Shown one piece after another: positions 34,185 through 46,700 of a stretch of 64,000 nucleotides of DNA (position 1 is the stretch's first letter; every line of letters starts with the position of its first letter). Made by a program: the position numbers and the translations under genes. Below the pieces are notes generated by a model. The model was not told where the DNA came from, did no database searches, and saw nothing but the letters and a program-made list of their open reading frames with translations. The DNA comes from Rutstroemia sp. NJR-2017a BVV2 (lineage: Eukaryota > Ascomycota > Leotiomycetes > Helotiales > Rutstroemiaceae), in the NCBI GenBank assembly GCA_002946415.1, contig NJPS01000041.1:310001-374000 (forward strand). The letters run 5' to 3'.

Positions 34185-36755
34185 TTATCCCAAACTCTCA
34201 TACCTCTCCTTAGCCTTCTCCCTCGTCCTTCCGACGAACTCCTTATACCCGCCCCTAGTCTCCCTCTCAGCTTCCTTCACCGCATCACCTACCTTCCCAC
34301 CTTCCGCGCCCAATCCCACGCCCTGCGTATACAGTTCCGTTTGAATCGCCTCTGTTATCCCCAAACCCTGCGCACCCAGCCCCTCTCCCACGTTCCAGCC
34401 CATCTTACCAAGTAGTGCTGCGCCTTTCGATTGTACTGGTGCTTGCGTATCTTCTTCTTCTTTCTCCTTGCGGGTAGTATTGCTGGAGTCTTTAGGTTTA
34501 TTGTGTTGAGCAGCTGGTTGCTTCGGCTGATTGAAAGCTTGACGACGTTCTTTCGCACGGTCTCTGTATGCCGCAGAGGATGGATCGGTAGAGGAGGTTT
34601 TCTTGAGTTTAGCTAGGGCTTTATTGACAAGATCTTCGTTCTTCATGTTGTCGCGATGAAGCTGACTGATCCGTTCATGTTTATTGACCTCGGCGGCAGT
34701 TTTGAATTGGCGAGAGCAGAGAAGACAACACTTTCTTTCCAGATCCGCAAATGATTGACTTGGGGGAGAGTCTGAGCTTGGTTCTCCTGCACTGTTGTTC
34801 TGAGGACTCGAAGAATCCGAATCAGGTGCATTTTCGTCAAATTCCTTGGCGGGTAATCCATGGATCTCGGCATGTCTGTTGGTCCAGAACTGAAGATGGG
34901 GTGCAACGACCTTCTTAGAGCTAGTTGCGGATTCTTTCTCGATCTTCCGCTTCTTAGATCGGGACTCGCCATCCTTTTCAGTCACCAGCCCCTCTTTGGC
35001 GGCTGCCGCAGCCAGCCTTTCACGCTCGCTCTCCTTTCGCTTCGCGGGAGGCTCGGGAAGCACAGTAGAAAGTTCATTTGCATAAGCTGCTTCATCCCAG
35101 TACATCAATTTGGTTGCTGAGTTTGACAGAGGACTAAAAGTGAACCTTGCAGACTCTTCGTCCAAGAGTTGAAGCACCGGTACAAAAACACCGGCATGGA
35201 TATAAGTCACAAGGACGGGTTTCGAGGAGATGGTAAATTTTTCTGTTGCCTTATATTTGGCAAGTGCATTTTGGGCATCCTCGACCGAGCCGAATTCCGC
35301 AAAACCATATCTCCAACTATCATTGGTTTTACGATCTCGGACTAGAAGGACGCGTTGAAGAGACCCTTCCCTTGCTCCAAGTGAGGCATCATTCGAAGTT
35401 GACGAGATCTTCGGTTTCTTGGCTGGTTGAGAATCTGTCGGCGTGGTAGATTTAGTCTTGTAGAGCTTGCAAACACCCTTCGCCAGTAACTCCTCCGTAA
35501 CACCAGGCTCTAGACCTCGGAATAGTAGGAATTGAGAAGCTGTATCATCAGGCGATGCATCACTATCCCCGGTCGTGGCGAAACCGGAGAAACTCGACAT
35601 GTTGCCTTGTGTCACAACGACACCATGGGCCGTAGAACCTGGCAATGGTTAGCGCCTCGACTTGTCACAAAGTCGCATATGTACGTACGTGTCCTTGGTG
35701 CGTTGCATTTAAAACACAATGCTCGGTGTGCGTAATTGATCTTGAAACACTGCCAATTGTCAGTCTTGATCAGTCGAGTTCTCTAGAAAACATACCACAT
35801 CGCATTTCCAGTCGTCTTCATTCTTTCCTGGTCGTTCCTGGTCATTCTTCTCACGACTGTAAGCTACTCGGACTTTTGTAGGTTCTGCTTGTGCGCTGCC
35901 ATAAAGAGTAACCGTTCCCGATGGCTCGCATTCTTCGAGGAAGCGTCGCGCTTCCGGTAGAGTATAAAACTGAGCGAAACCAAATTGACGCGATTGACCT
36001 ATTACCTCAAGTATTAGTCTCATCCTTTCTGTGGCGCTATGACATTCATACCAGTTCTCTTATCTTTGATCAACCTAATCTCTTCAATTCCCTCAACTTT
36101 CAGTCTGTTCTGAAGTTCATTTGATATCTGTAATTCAAAAACAACGGCCAAGACGGCCCATCGCTATGCTTAGCCAGAATTCCAAAAATATCTGCACACA
36201 TTGACACTTAGGCTAAAAGTGGATATATTTCAAACTGGGTGTAAAAGTGTGGGAATGGGGCGGCCAACGTCTTCCTGTGTCATTTCCAAAGGCAGTCCTT
36301 CGAAGATCAAGGTGCGATTTGGCGGTGCGCCATAATATGGCGAACGGCTGCGACTGTGACTTCGTCCTCGATTTGGTGATCGGTATCCTTCGCGATCACG
36401 GTCGGTGTAACGTCCTCGGTGTTCTCGTCGCGGTGACCTCGAACTGGATTGGTCGTACTCGCGCTCATGTCTTCGATCATACCGATCGCGCTCGTCTCGG
36501 TAATGCTGGTGTTCAGAATACATTGAGTCGTAGTTTCTGCTATGCGCAGGTCCTCGCGCAGGGCTTCTGGAAGTGTCTTGAGAAACTTATGATCAGCACA
36601 GATCCAAGAGCATTTTCATCTCCAAACTATCGATTACCCTTCCGCGATTGATAAGAGTCATAATCGGGCGAGCGACGCCGGTGGTATTCGTTCGAATAAT
36701 GTTGATCGTCGTACATGTCGCCCTCGGGAGCTTGTCTGTAAGGCCGAGAACTCAT
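34185..36755 (-). CDS. RBM5/RBM10-like G-patch splicing factor
   Basis: Nuclear RNA-binding protein of the spliceosome-associated RBM5/6/10 group. Six exons: 36755-36638, 36576-36269, 36127-36052, 35998-35796, 35749-35689 and 35638-34185, giving 739 residues. Order of parts: an Arg/Ser/Tyr/Asp-rich N-terminus; RRM1 (RTLIFEGLPLEMTQED, then RQFGFAQFYTL as RNP1); a RanBP2-type zinc finger (DDWKCDVCFKINYAHRALC..C) assembled across two introns; RRM2 (QFLLFRGLEPGVTEELLAKG, WRYGFAEFGS); a C2H2 finger (CCLLCSRQF...HERISQLH); and a G-patch (GAALLGKMGWNVGEGLG). The human proteins have an OCRE repeat between RRM2 and the C2H2 finger; I do not see one. The intron before the RRM1 helix (36268-36129) starts with a gttggc donor. 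Confidence 0.9.
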
Positions 36756-37086
36756 GATTTTCGCATTCGTTAATTGCTGGTACAGAAAGAGTGGTCAAAA
36801 GAAAACTTTGATGTTTTGATACTGAAGTATTTGGAGAATGCAATATGTGGGAGAAACAAAAGAAGATTGTGATCCAACTGTTGTTATAGAGTTAATCAAA
36901 CGTTCAAGGTTGAAGGCTGCCGTCTCTTTCCGAAATCAGCTTCAGCCACATGCTTATGCAATCTTGACCCCTCCCTGCGCCACATCATATCGGTTCTCTA
37001 CGTCAACGTATTGATTGCGATTAAGAATTTTGAACGCATCTGCATCTCTTAGTATCGACTTTAGAAGTAATTTTTCATAGAGAGTC
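36756..37086. promoter_or_regulatory. Bidirectional promoter, RBM5-like / molybdopterin synthase
   Basis: 331 bp separate the divergent starts of the splicing-factor gene and the molybdopterin synthase gene. Both promoters and 5' leaders must fit here. No specific factor site is claimed. Confidence 0.6.
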
Positions 37087-37744
37087 ATGAGTAAAGAACT
37101 ATCCGAAGAAAACTGCTATGTGGCGTTAACCGACGATCACCTCGACGCCAAAGTCATGATGGACAAAGTCCGGAGTCCCAAAGCCGGAGCCATTGTTCTT
37201 TTTGCAGGTACACACTCTCTCTCCTGCATGACAGTGAACCTGACTGACCCTTTTCACAGGCACAACAAGAGATAACTTTGGCGGGAAGCCGGTCAAGGAA
37301 TTGCAATATACATCTTATGAGCCACGTGCCTTGCAGACCATGCTCAGTATCTGCAAAGACATTCTTCAGAAACACTCCCTCACATCTATCGCTATGATAC
37401 ACCGATTAGGGGTTGTACCGATAGGCGAAGAAAGTATACTGATCACCGTGTCATCGCCGCATCGACAAGCAGCATGGAAGGCGGGAGAGGAAGCTTTGGA
37501 AGAATGTAAAGCGAAGGTTGAGGTATGGAAGAAGGAAGAATTTGGTGGTGAAGAGGGGGGTGTTTGGAGAGCAAATCGGGATGGTGCAGCAGGTGTGCGT
37601 ATTGATGTAAATGAGGACAAGGAGAATAAGAAGGGTGATGAGCACGGAGAGAAGCATGAGATGGGATCCCACGGTCCGATAATACGACCTAAAAGACCGG
37701 GGGAAAGAGGGCACGGGCCGGTGGTGAATCATAAGTTTGGTTGA
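37087..37744 (+). CDS. cnxH: Molybdopterin synthase catalytic (large) subunit, MoaE family
   Basis: Cytosolic enzyme subunit that, with the small thiocarboxylated MoaD-type partner, converts precursor Z (cPMP) to molybdopterin for nitrate reductase and other Mo enzymes. Exons 37087-37207 and 37260-37744 give 201 residues. The core contains GAIVLFAGTTRDNFGG (joined across the intron), LQYTSYEPRAL, IAMIHRLGVVPIGEESILI, VSSPHRQAAW and VEVWKKEEF, which includes the catalytic Lys region. The last ~60 residues are an extra Lys/Glu/Gly-rich tail with IIRPKRPGERGHGPVV, not part of the bacterial enzyme. It starts head-to-head with the RBM5-like gene. This is the orthologue of Aspergillus cnxH / human MOCS2B by family. 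Confidence 0.92.
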
Positions 37745-38449
37745 AAACGGGTTGCTCGGGACCGACATGTGCATGGCTGTAGAATCAAACATTTGACAAA
37801 ATATAGACTGTCAGAAACTGCAGCATCTATAAGAAGTTCCTCCAACAGATTTCAAAATACGTCAAGTGGCTAGTGTGGCGCTCACTCTCAGCATCAATGT
37901 TGTCGGCTCCAACGTTTTGTGGATTCTCCAAACTGTAATCAATCATTGGTTTGTGTAGGTTTGAAAGAGTTCATTGCAAGCTGGAGTAACGTGTTACACA
38001 ATCTCGTACCAAACGCTGTAGCTGCCCCAATCTGATGTTGTATCGTATATCAAGTTGCGATCTTTCATTCCACGGCACCTGTTGCACTTGTTCATGACCC
38101 AACAACACTTAGGAGTTTTACTACCATATCATATCTGAGCAAAACTGATAGCATTCGAGAAATCAAGCAAGACCAGTATAATGCACATTGCCCTATGAAC
38201 TACTCCACTACCCAGACTTCTCCTACTCCTACTCCTAAAATGATATTCCCACAATACGATAACAAAACGTCAACCTTCCTCGCGCTGAAAACTCCCGAGT
38301 CCCAAAGATAGCATCAAATCTCAATTTCAATCCACATTATCCGCTGGCACCCATATCCTCCACCCAGCTCATCGTCCTAACCCGTCACTCTACACCTCAA
38401 CCAGCAGCTCACCCACCCCATCCTCCGCATCCTCATCTTCCCCAACCCC
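37745..38449. other. Intergenic, no gene seen
   Basis: About 700 bp of AT-balanced sequence, convergent 3' flanks. Pyrimidine tracts with CTCCTA repeats around 38220. No coding signal. Confidence 0.5.
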
Positions 38450-38611
38450 TCACATCACCTCTTTTTCCATCAGACTCCGCTCCACCACCGGCGCGTTCAG
38501 AGAACCTCTCTCTGTAACTGTTCCCGTCTGAGTTGAGGAAAGAAATGCCGGGATAACGCGTGCATAGGCCACGCTTGTAAAGATGAGCATAGCGATGTTT
38601 GAAAGACGCAT
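38450..38611 (-). CDS. Tiny secreted-protein-like ORF (53 aa)
   Basis: Single-exon ORF. The longer frame starts upstream at a non-ATG codon, and the first ATG gives MRLSNIAMLIFTSVAYA, a plausible signal peptide, followed by ~36 hydrophilic residues (VTERGSLNAPVVERSLMEKE). No cysteines, no repeats. It could be a small secreted protein, or a chance ORF with a hydrophobic start. There are no introns to support it. Confidence 0.35.
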   Translation of the reverse strand: MRLSNIAMLIFTSVAYARVIPAFLSSTQTGTVTERGSLNAPVVERSLMEKEVM

Positions 38612-39157
38612 ATTGGAGATTTGTATATGAGGAAGTGCGCTTCTGGGTGTTGGCAAAGATGCGGAGTGTGAAATGGGGTTCTTGGGGTTAATATTGCGGG
38701 GTGTAGACGAGTGGATATTGTTTCATGTGTGCTGGGAAAATATGGTCGTTGTTGAGATGGGGGGAAGTGTGAAGGAGGTTTTTGGATGATTTGGAGATTT
38801 AAGAATGGAAGAGTATTGGGTACGATGCTAAGATTACGTCTTTATAGATATCTGATGTTCCAGCAGCATGGAAGTGTAGGAGCAGTGCTATCTACCACTA
38901 GGTAACAAAGCGGGAGCAGTGAGTTCTGGGTTATTCATGCAAAACGGAGATCAAGCATTTCCTGCGTAAGCTCTCTTGTGGATGGACGAATCATTTGAAT
39001 GGTATTTATTAAACATGACGTGTGATAGTAGGGAGCTAGACCTCGGCTGAGACAGGAAATGTTTCCAAACGCGGGGTCAAGATATACTTTCGAGGCATTG
39101 ACCACTTGAGCTGTACTTTCTAGAGTGAGCATTGACTGCTTGCTAACTACACAAACA
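38612..39157. other. Intergenic, no gene seen
   Basis: About 550 bp between the small secreted ORF and the SDR 3' end. Nothing supported. Confidence 0.5.
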
Positions 39158-40259
39158 TCAGTAGCAAGTATAACCGCCATCGACCACCTAGTATAATTAG
39201 TCGTGGTTTTCTGTCGATTCCATGGAACAAACTGCACTTACCAGGTCACAGCCATTCAGATAGCTTGACGCATCGCTCGCCATGTAAACAACGGTTCCTT
39301 GAAGCTCACTTGGATGACCAAGGCGTCCCATGGGTATGTCTTTGACCCAATTTTCTTCAATATGTTTGCCTTCCTTGGCTAAGAGGTCGATGATGAGGTC
39401 CGTTTTCATGTATCCAGGGCAGAGATTGTTTACCCTAATACCATACGGACCCCACTGAAGATCACAGATGAGCTCAATATTTCGAGAAAAGAGCAAATGC
39501 AGAAGTACTCACCTCAGTTGCCAGACTCTTGCCCATCATCGAGACGGCTCCTTTCGACTAGGCAAGTCAGCGAACGAGTGCAGTATGCGCGACAGGCGAC
39601 TATTTCTCAAGGTAGCAACGACTTCCAAAGCAGAGAAATCATCAACCCACCGCATTATAAGCTGCCTGCTTCTGCGGACGAACGCAAATCTGTGCGCTCA
39701 TACTCGATATCAAGATAAGGCTCCCCTTGGCCTTCTGCTCAATCCAATACTTACCCGCCTCCCTCGCAAAGAGAAAGCTTCCATTCAAATTAACATCCAT
39801 CATTCTTTTCCATTGATCAAGGGTACAATTCTCCGCCTCGTAATTCGCGACAATCCCAGCTGCAGTAACCACTACATCGACATGTCCAAAATCCTTTATT
39901 ATCTTCGCCCATGTCTCTTGTACCTGCTGTTCGGACACCACGTCACAAGCATACGGACGGAGCTCGGGGGTATAGGAGGGATTCGTCGTCTGGATGTGCG
40001 AGATAATATGGTTGATGGACTGTTCGCCGGCTGGGATAGACAGATCTACGCACGCGCCGCGAGCACCGCTCATCGCAAATGCGGTGAGGCATTCCTTCCC
40101 AATCCCACGCCCGCCGCCGGTTACCACGCAGGTCTTCCCTTCTAGCGAGAATGAAGGAAGCGTCATGAGACTTCGTCGAGCGACGGATATAGGTTTGGCA
40201 GAGCGAACAAAACTGCGGAGGAGAGGCATTTTGGCGGCCATTGTTAGGGTATACGGCAT
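39158..40259 (-). CDS. SDR-family dehydrogenase, polyol-type, possible mitochondrial leader
   Basis: NAD(P)-dependent short-chain dehydrogenase. Exons 40259-39651, 39557-39513, 39454-39242 and 39187-39158 give 298 residues. Residues 1-37 are Arg-rich with no acids (LLRSFVRSAKPISVARRS), like a mitochondrial targeting sequence. The fold motifs are TGGGRGIG (cofactor), CDVVS, TAAG where NNAG is usual, ISSMSA (catalytic Ser), and AAYNASKGA, with Tyr and Lys of the YxxxK joined across the first intron. A PGYMKTDL stretch and the terminal VVDGGYTCY follow. The sequence looks closest to fungal D-arabinitol/mannitol 2-dehydrogenase-type SDRs; the substrate is inferred. The last exon is only nine codons plus stop. 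Internal ATG at MAAKMPLLRS would shorten the leader only slightly. Confidence 0.88.
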
Positions 40260-43200
40260 TGCAATTGCGCTCGATCGTCTTGAGTTTTGAAATCCAGTGT
40301 TATACAATGTAGCTGGACACGAAGGAAAATCCTCCAAGGGAAGTCAATCAATCTGGTATCGAAGAGAGTAATTGCTGTCTGCTGGGGGACAACGTCCTTT
40401 TTGAATGTTAGCTGCTGGTAACACATTAGCAAAAGAGGGGTCCTGAGTAGCAATGGATCAATGGTTAGCATGATTATGCGCCACTTCTCGTCTTATTGAT
40501 CGGAATGTACAATATGAGGCGCGAAGGAGTAATCATGGGGGGTAGACCCCTTGGTTTAACCATGTTGCAGTGAAGTTGTTAAGGGAAGGTATCCCGAGGT
40601 CGGTGCTTAAGCTTCCGCTCGCTGCTTACATAATGCAGTTGGCTCTTCCTTGCCGTATGCTCAACGACGTCTCCCAATGCACCCCCTTACAGAGAGGTAA
40701 TATCGAGTAGATGATGACTTTTAGCTCAAAGAACAGGTAAGAAGTAAAATGGGGTTATAACATACGTTAAGAATAAGGAGCTACTAATAGGACATCATCG
40801 GACGAGAACATGCATGGATGGTACTTGTAAGTCTACCTAGTTTGATCACCGGCAAGATATTCCATATCGTGGCATAGGTTATGAATGGACCATAGGTAGG
40901 ATAATTGATAGCAGCCTGTAAGTGATGGACGAGAGTTCATAGGCTCGAACGAAACCGTAGGTAGTCCTTTTAATCCTGCTTCCTCAGTCCAAAGTCTGAT
41001 ATGTGGACATCAAAGCAAATCTATTCATCAACTGTTGAATGTTTCCTGCATAAACGACCAGTGTCCCTGCAACAAAGGAAGAGTCGTTGATTTATTAATT
41101 ATCGATGCTCAAAAGATCCATACTGATGGAGTGACATCAGTTTGTCCTCACTTCTACTCTCTTAGTTGAAGAAGAACCTTGCGGAAAGCAGACTCGAAAG
41201 TTGTGCAGATACCAACCCAAACACTTCCCATACCCTTCCATCAAAGCACAATTTCCCCCAACCCATCAACCATCGGCCTCACTTTTCTCCAACCCATCAA
41301 CCCTCGGCCTCACTTTTCTCCATCCCATCCATTCTTTCCTCCCCACCAGCACATTCACTCTCAACCACCTCTCCCCTCCACCCAATCCCCTCCAGCCCTC
41401 CACTCAACCACTTTCCCAAATATAACCCCAATAAACCCACCTCTTTCGTCTTCGGACACACAAACCGCAGGATTCGACCCCTCTGGCTCAACGGTTCTGG
41501 TTCTCGGATCTGGACCGGAATATATGCTAACCGTCGGCACGAACAGACGTTAAACAGCTAGGGCGGCCCAGAGATGGGTAGAGATGTAGGCAAGCTTTCC
41601 CGGGCCAAGCCTCCGAAAGGAGGTGGTGGGGAGCTTGTTGAACTCTTTTGACTTTTTGGTTGTTGGATTTTTTTTGGTTTCTTGCTTTTTTTTCCCTTGG
41701 TGCCAATCTCAAAGGAAGGTGGAGTGAGTTTCTGCTCGCTCTTTTGGATGTGATTTGTGCTTTTGGGAGATGGTTAGCGAGTTAGACGATGGGAAGTGAG
41801 TGGTGCGTTGATGGGATGCGATATTCACTGGAAGGAATCTGCCTACGCAGGAAACTTGCGGACATAGGGCATTGAAGCCAAACATAATAGAGGCTTTCAC
41901 CTCGTTCACATTTCCGTGCATAGCAGAAGTGTGAAGCAGTTTGCAAATTCCATTCCCAGCATGTGAAGTAATCCTAGGATTCGCGTTGAATTTCCACCCA
42001 ACACCCCAACGTTGATACTGGAGCGGGCGCTCAGCTACACCTCTCCACCCCTCTAGAAAAGCGCGTTCGTCCACTAGAATGTTATCAATCAGGACGTGAT
42101 CATAGAAGCATCTGAGTTTGAGTTTTTGCTTCGAAGAATTTCACGCTTCATCCTTAACTCTGACTTATGAATATAAATTTCCACCGCCACCACCACCCCG
42201 CCGTACCTAATCTCTCAACTTCCCTCCCGACACCCCATACATACCTACATATACACACCCATCCTTAAACCCATCCAACCCCCCCAACCCACACCTCCGC
42301 ACAAACAAAAATATTCCAGCTCATCCTCCTGCGTGCTGCGAAAACCAAAACCAATATCGCTATATATATCCTGAAGTTATACTGGAAGTAGGATGGCGGT
42401 TGAGAGCTGGTGGATATGTTTTCTCAGTGTACTTGCCGGGATGAAGACGGAAGGATGAGAGGTTTGGGAGTTGGGAGTTGGGAAGTGGAAAGTGAAACGT
42501 ATGAGGTTAATATTTCCGTCTGTAATCGTTGGAATCTAACATCTCTTGGGACAATATGATGATCGACGAACCAGTGAAAATGAGCTGTATACCAGACAGC
42601 TAGCTAATTCTGGGGTGACGAATGCATTAAGAAGTGAGGAAAGGACGGGTATCTTTAAATATCAACTCAGCTTAGATTTTATGACGAAGCAAACATTATT
42701 GGAGATTGAAAAGCACATCATTACGTAGAGTTTACAAAAGTGATATTTTAAATCTTTATCATTGATTTATTGATGTGAACGAATGTACAAAAGGGTATCT
42801 TTAAAATAACATAGAAAATCGCTGCTCCCAGCCTGTCCTCGTTCCTCGAGGGCACCATTATTGCATTCTTTTCTGCCGTCGCTCGCAGACAGCTAGCTGC
42901 GCTGTTCTCGGTGTTCCTTCTGTGTTTCATATTCTATGAATTGAGGTAGACTTATGTGGTGTGGAAGCGTCTTCGTATCCAGCACTTTAAATGGTCGGGT
43001 CGATCGATGGGAAGACCTCGATGCGATTTGGTGTTGTGAGCCATGGGGTGGTTTATGGCTATGGCGGATTTAGTGAGATCAAGGGTATGTCCAGTATGTA
43101 TGTGGATTTTCCTGATGAGATCGGAGTTGTAGATACGATGATCGTTGCGAGCACAGGATGTATGTTGTGATTGCATTCTCCCGCCCTTCTGTCTTCGGTT

Positions 43201-43554
43201 TCCACAGGTTAAACGTCTCCCTGGGTTCCTCCATCGGCTGGACTGCCGTCAACCTTGGACAAAGTAACTGGTCGCAGGTCGAATATTTGAAAGCGATGCC
43301 GATATCAGCGTAACCTTTTGGCTCGAGAAACCGCCACCGTTCAACAGACCGCCAGACTTTGCAGATCGAAGAACCCATCCTTGGCCCTCATTTCGCCCCA
43401 GACATATAAGTCTAACATGCTATACCAATGACAATGTGCCATCATAACAAAGACATGTCTCAACCCGAGAGTAATCTAGGAAAAGATCAGCGCCATCCAA
43501 TACTCCGCCCGGGAATAAGACAATACTCACAAGTAAACATATCACCCCTCATCC
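40260..43554. other. Gene-poor region with a short tandem duplicate
   Basis: About 3.3 kb. ORFs here (for example 41166-41561 and 43079-43378) lack ATG starts or are low-complexity Pro/Ser translations. It contains a 31-bp tandem duplication. A spliced gene on the minus strand near 42950-43400 cannot be excluded, but I could not build one. Confidence 0.45.
41259..41320. repeat. 31-bp tandem duplicate
   Basis: Two adjacent 31-bp copies (41259-41289 and 41290-41320) beginning caacccatcaacc and ending cctcacttttctc, differing at one position. Local duplication in a C-rich intergenic stretch. Confidence 0.9.
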
Positions 43555-43728
43555 TCAAACCCAATCAGCAGCCCTCCGCATCTCCATTTCCCTCGCAGTC
43601 GCAGCAGGCAACTTCCTAACCTCGACCCAAATCTTGTAGAGAACGGAGATGATAATCAGGAAGGCGAGGAGCATCAATACACCAGAGTTGATGCTCAAGA
43701 AGCCGGGGACGATATCGATGGAGTCCAT
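43555..43728 (-). CDS. Small single-pass membrane protein (57 aa), tentative
   Basis: ATG-started single-exon ORF. A short polar N-terminus (MDSIDIVPGFLSINS) leads to one strong membrane helix (GVLMLLAFLIIISVLYKIW), then a basic/charged tail (VEVRKLPAATAREMEMRRA). The arrangement of helix then positive residues is what a real tail- or signal-anchored microprotein would show. The frame stays open upstream to a GTG, so the start could be elsewhere if there is an upstream exon. No family recognised. Confidence 0.4.
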   Translation of the reverse strand: MDSIDIVPGFLSINSGVLMLLAFLIIISVLYKIWVEVRKLPAATAREMEMRRAADWV

Positions 43729-46700
43729 TTTTGAGGATGTGTTGGTGTTTGTGGTAGACGGTAAAGTGTTTTTGGTTGAGGGTTCTTTCTTGCTTTGTCC
43801 GAGGAGCGGAAGTATAAGTAGAGAGGCGAATAAGTGAACGAAACAAGCCGATATTCTCCAGCTGAAAGCAGTGAATATAAGAAAGTAGGTGAGCACCCAA
43901 ATCCTTAAGTACCCTTACGTACAGACCTCAGTAAGAAACCCAGCCGACCCCGACGCGCAAACTTGAGCAGCGCCGCGCACTCAAGTGGAGTGGAGTGGGT
44001 GGGCGGAGCACGGATTGGCAGTGAGCATCAAATAGGTCGTTCAGTCTATTTAAGCTATGCCGGCATGACACAGACCAGGACCCCCGTCTAAAGCTCGCAA
44101 AATAGGGCGGACCAGCTGGCTAATGTTATATAAATTTGACACAATATATACAGAAAGGAGGAGATTTGCAATTCGAGGGGTGGAGGGAATGCAATAAATG
44201 AAGAGAGGAGAAAACAACGGAAACAAATTCAATTAAATCAATGAATCACTCACTCACTCAATCTATGAGGTAATAGAATGGAATGTGAACGTGATGCTAT
44301 CCAAGGTTCACAAGAATGCATACTTGGGGCCAGAACTAACCTCACCTTGGTACGCCTTGGTGCGCCTTACCACAACCGCCATAAATCCACGACCACTCTG
44401 TGACTATGAGACGCCAATTTATGTGTACTGTGCGATTTTAAGAAAGGATTATTACCAATCGCCCTAATAATAAAAACCGTGCCGCGCTCAACTTATGCAC
44501 AATACTTGTGCTGCTTCATTACTCTTATGCTTACGCTTCCCTTCTCGGACGGTCGTTCGTCCGTTCGTGCTCGCGCTAATTAATCGTACGCAGAACGAAG
44601 ATGCACACTCACCTCGGGTCTGGACTGTTGTGTCATGTTCTTACCGCAAGCACGAACACTAACCCGCAAACCTTCCTTTCCCCTCAAACTAACTAACTTA
44701 TTACGAAGTACAGTACCAAATCAATCGCTTCTATTTCCATACCATCCAAACAAATACTCCACCCAACCCAACTAAACCAAACCAAACCAACCCAAACCAA
44801 ACCTGAGTTAACTATCCTGAAACACATTTCAGAATAACTTAAACAGGGTACGTACCCTCCCCTCCCCTGCCCTTCCCTGCACATCGCATTTTGCGGAGAG
44901 CATAGGCAGACGGACGGGCGGACAGGGTTTATTTTTAGACTTGGCGAGCGCTTAGTATATGTGCTGGGTTGGTGGGCGGTTGTTTTTGGGTTTGGGTTTG
45001 GGTTTGAGTTTGAGTTTGGGAATTGCGATCCTGCGCGCGGAGAATTTGGGGAGGCTGTGAGCTCGAGTAAGAGAAGGAGGGAGGGTTGGAGGGAGGGGGG
45101 AGGGGGGAGGTGTTTGTGTAACCGCTGGGGATTGGATTGATGCTGTGCATATGAGGCTGATGGGGGTGAGTTTTGGGGTGAGTGGAGTGGAGAGTAGGAG
45201 TGGAAGACCGAGGAATGGTTAGTTCGCTGTCGTGTGATGGCGCTGGCGTTACTGTATGGAGATGCTGTAGGGGAGGCAGGGAGGCTTGCTGGTCCTTGTA
45301 TTCACATCACTATCACGACATACATCATCCATTCAACTGACAACCTGCACGTTCACCACACATGCCTCAATCACCATCGCCACATCATCCAGCCTACTAG
45401 CTAACCCTATCCACCTACCTCCTCGTGCACGCACAACCCGCTCATTCGTACACCGCACGTCAAAATCTCACCCCGCTCTCGTCCTTCCCTCCCTCACCAT
45501 CCCCCATCCAGCAACCAGCACGCTGACCTCCCCACCGCCCGCACAGCATTCCCAAGAAGATCCAGAAGTCCCCAAAAGCAAAAGCGTCGTCCACCTTAAA
45601 AGTGGGGTGGATCCAAATCCACCAGCCCAGCACAGGATTCCTGTATTAGTATTAAAAGCCCCTCTCCTCTTCCCTCCCTTCCACGCGTCGGGATCCTCTT
45701 CTCCACTCTGTTTCCGAGAAATTGCTGTCGGTAGTCGATGGGCGCAGTATGTGGTATGAGCGTTTTTGATCAATGGTCTTGTTTCTTTTCGCGGTGAGGT
45801 TGATTATTTGATGGGACTAGAATCGCTTGGTTGGGATTGCGGTTTTGGGATGGAGGAAAGGAAAGGAGGGGAGGATATACTTTTGAAAGTAAGGTTAACC
45901 TTATCTATCAATTCAATACGCATACTCCCATCACAAAGCCATAAATAAGCATTCCAGAACAAAGACCAGATCCCCTTCATTTAAGGCTGAGTGATTGATA
46001 CATATGAAAAGAAGCGCTTCTTGCATCTACTCCTATTGTATTAAGGTGTGGGGAGAGGAGAGCCGCTAATTGAAACTTGGTGGTGATATGAATTTTTATG
46101 TACTTCGCATATACGGTGGGTTCTTGCTCGGGACCGATACATGAATGTACTTGGATCACCGCTTTAGAATGGTTACGAATTGTGACTGAGGTGATGTGTA
46201 TGTAGAGTTACGTGTTCGAGGTGCTGGTCTGGCAGTCCCTTTTCTTACCGGAACTTCGGATTTACGATGGTTTTCTGAGTGCTTATCGTTTGATGCTGCT
46301 GCCTTGCGTGCTCGATGTCGATGCTGGCTGGGGGGCTGGGTAAATCAGTCCAGCGTCAGTGCTGCTAATTACTCGATTTGTATGTGTGTGTACGTATGTA
46401 CTGACTGTCGGTCGGTCGGTCGGTCTAAGAAGGGACAAGCTACCATAGGACTTCATCGCGAGCATCCTTCCTTCACCGCATAGTGTACTTCAATAGTATG
46501 TCTGTCCACAGCAGCGCCGATTTGCAAGATTATGATGTAAAGAAGCCAGATTTGTGGCTTTCTTGACGGTATTGGTGTTTACGTGCATGCGATCTTACAT
46601 TTTTTGGGAGCTAGATGGGGTAAGTGAGATGAACAAAGTGATATGGTGGATGAGAATACTGGAAGCATCTTCTCCATACGTACGTATGTACGCACAGCAG

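Noticed and set aside
43079..43378. 99-codon minus-strand ORF
   Set aside because: No recognisable domain and no clear exon partners; left as possible fragment only.
45286..45759. 157-codon Ser/Pro/Thr-rich ORF
   Set aside because: Non-ATG start and low-complexity translation of pyrimidine-rich DNA.
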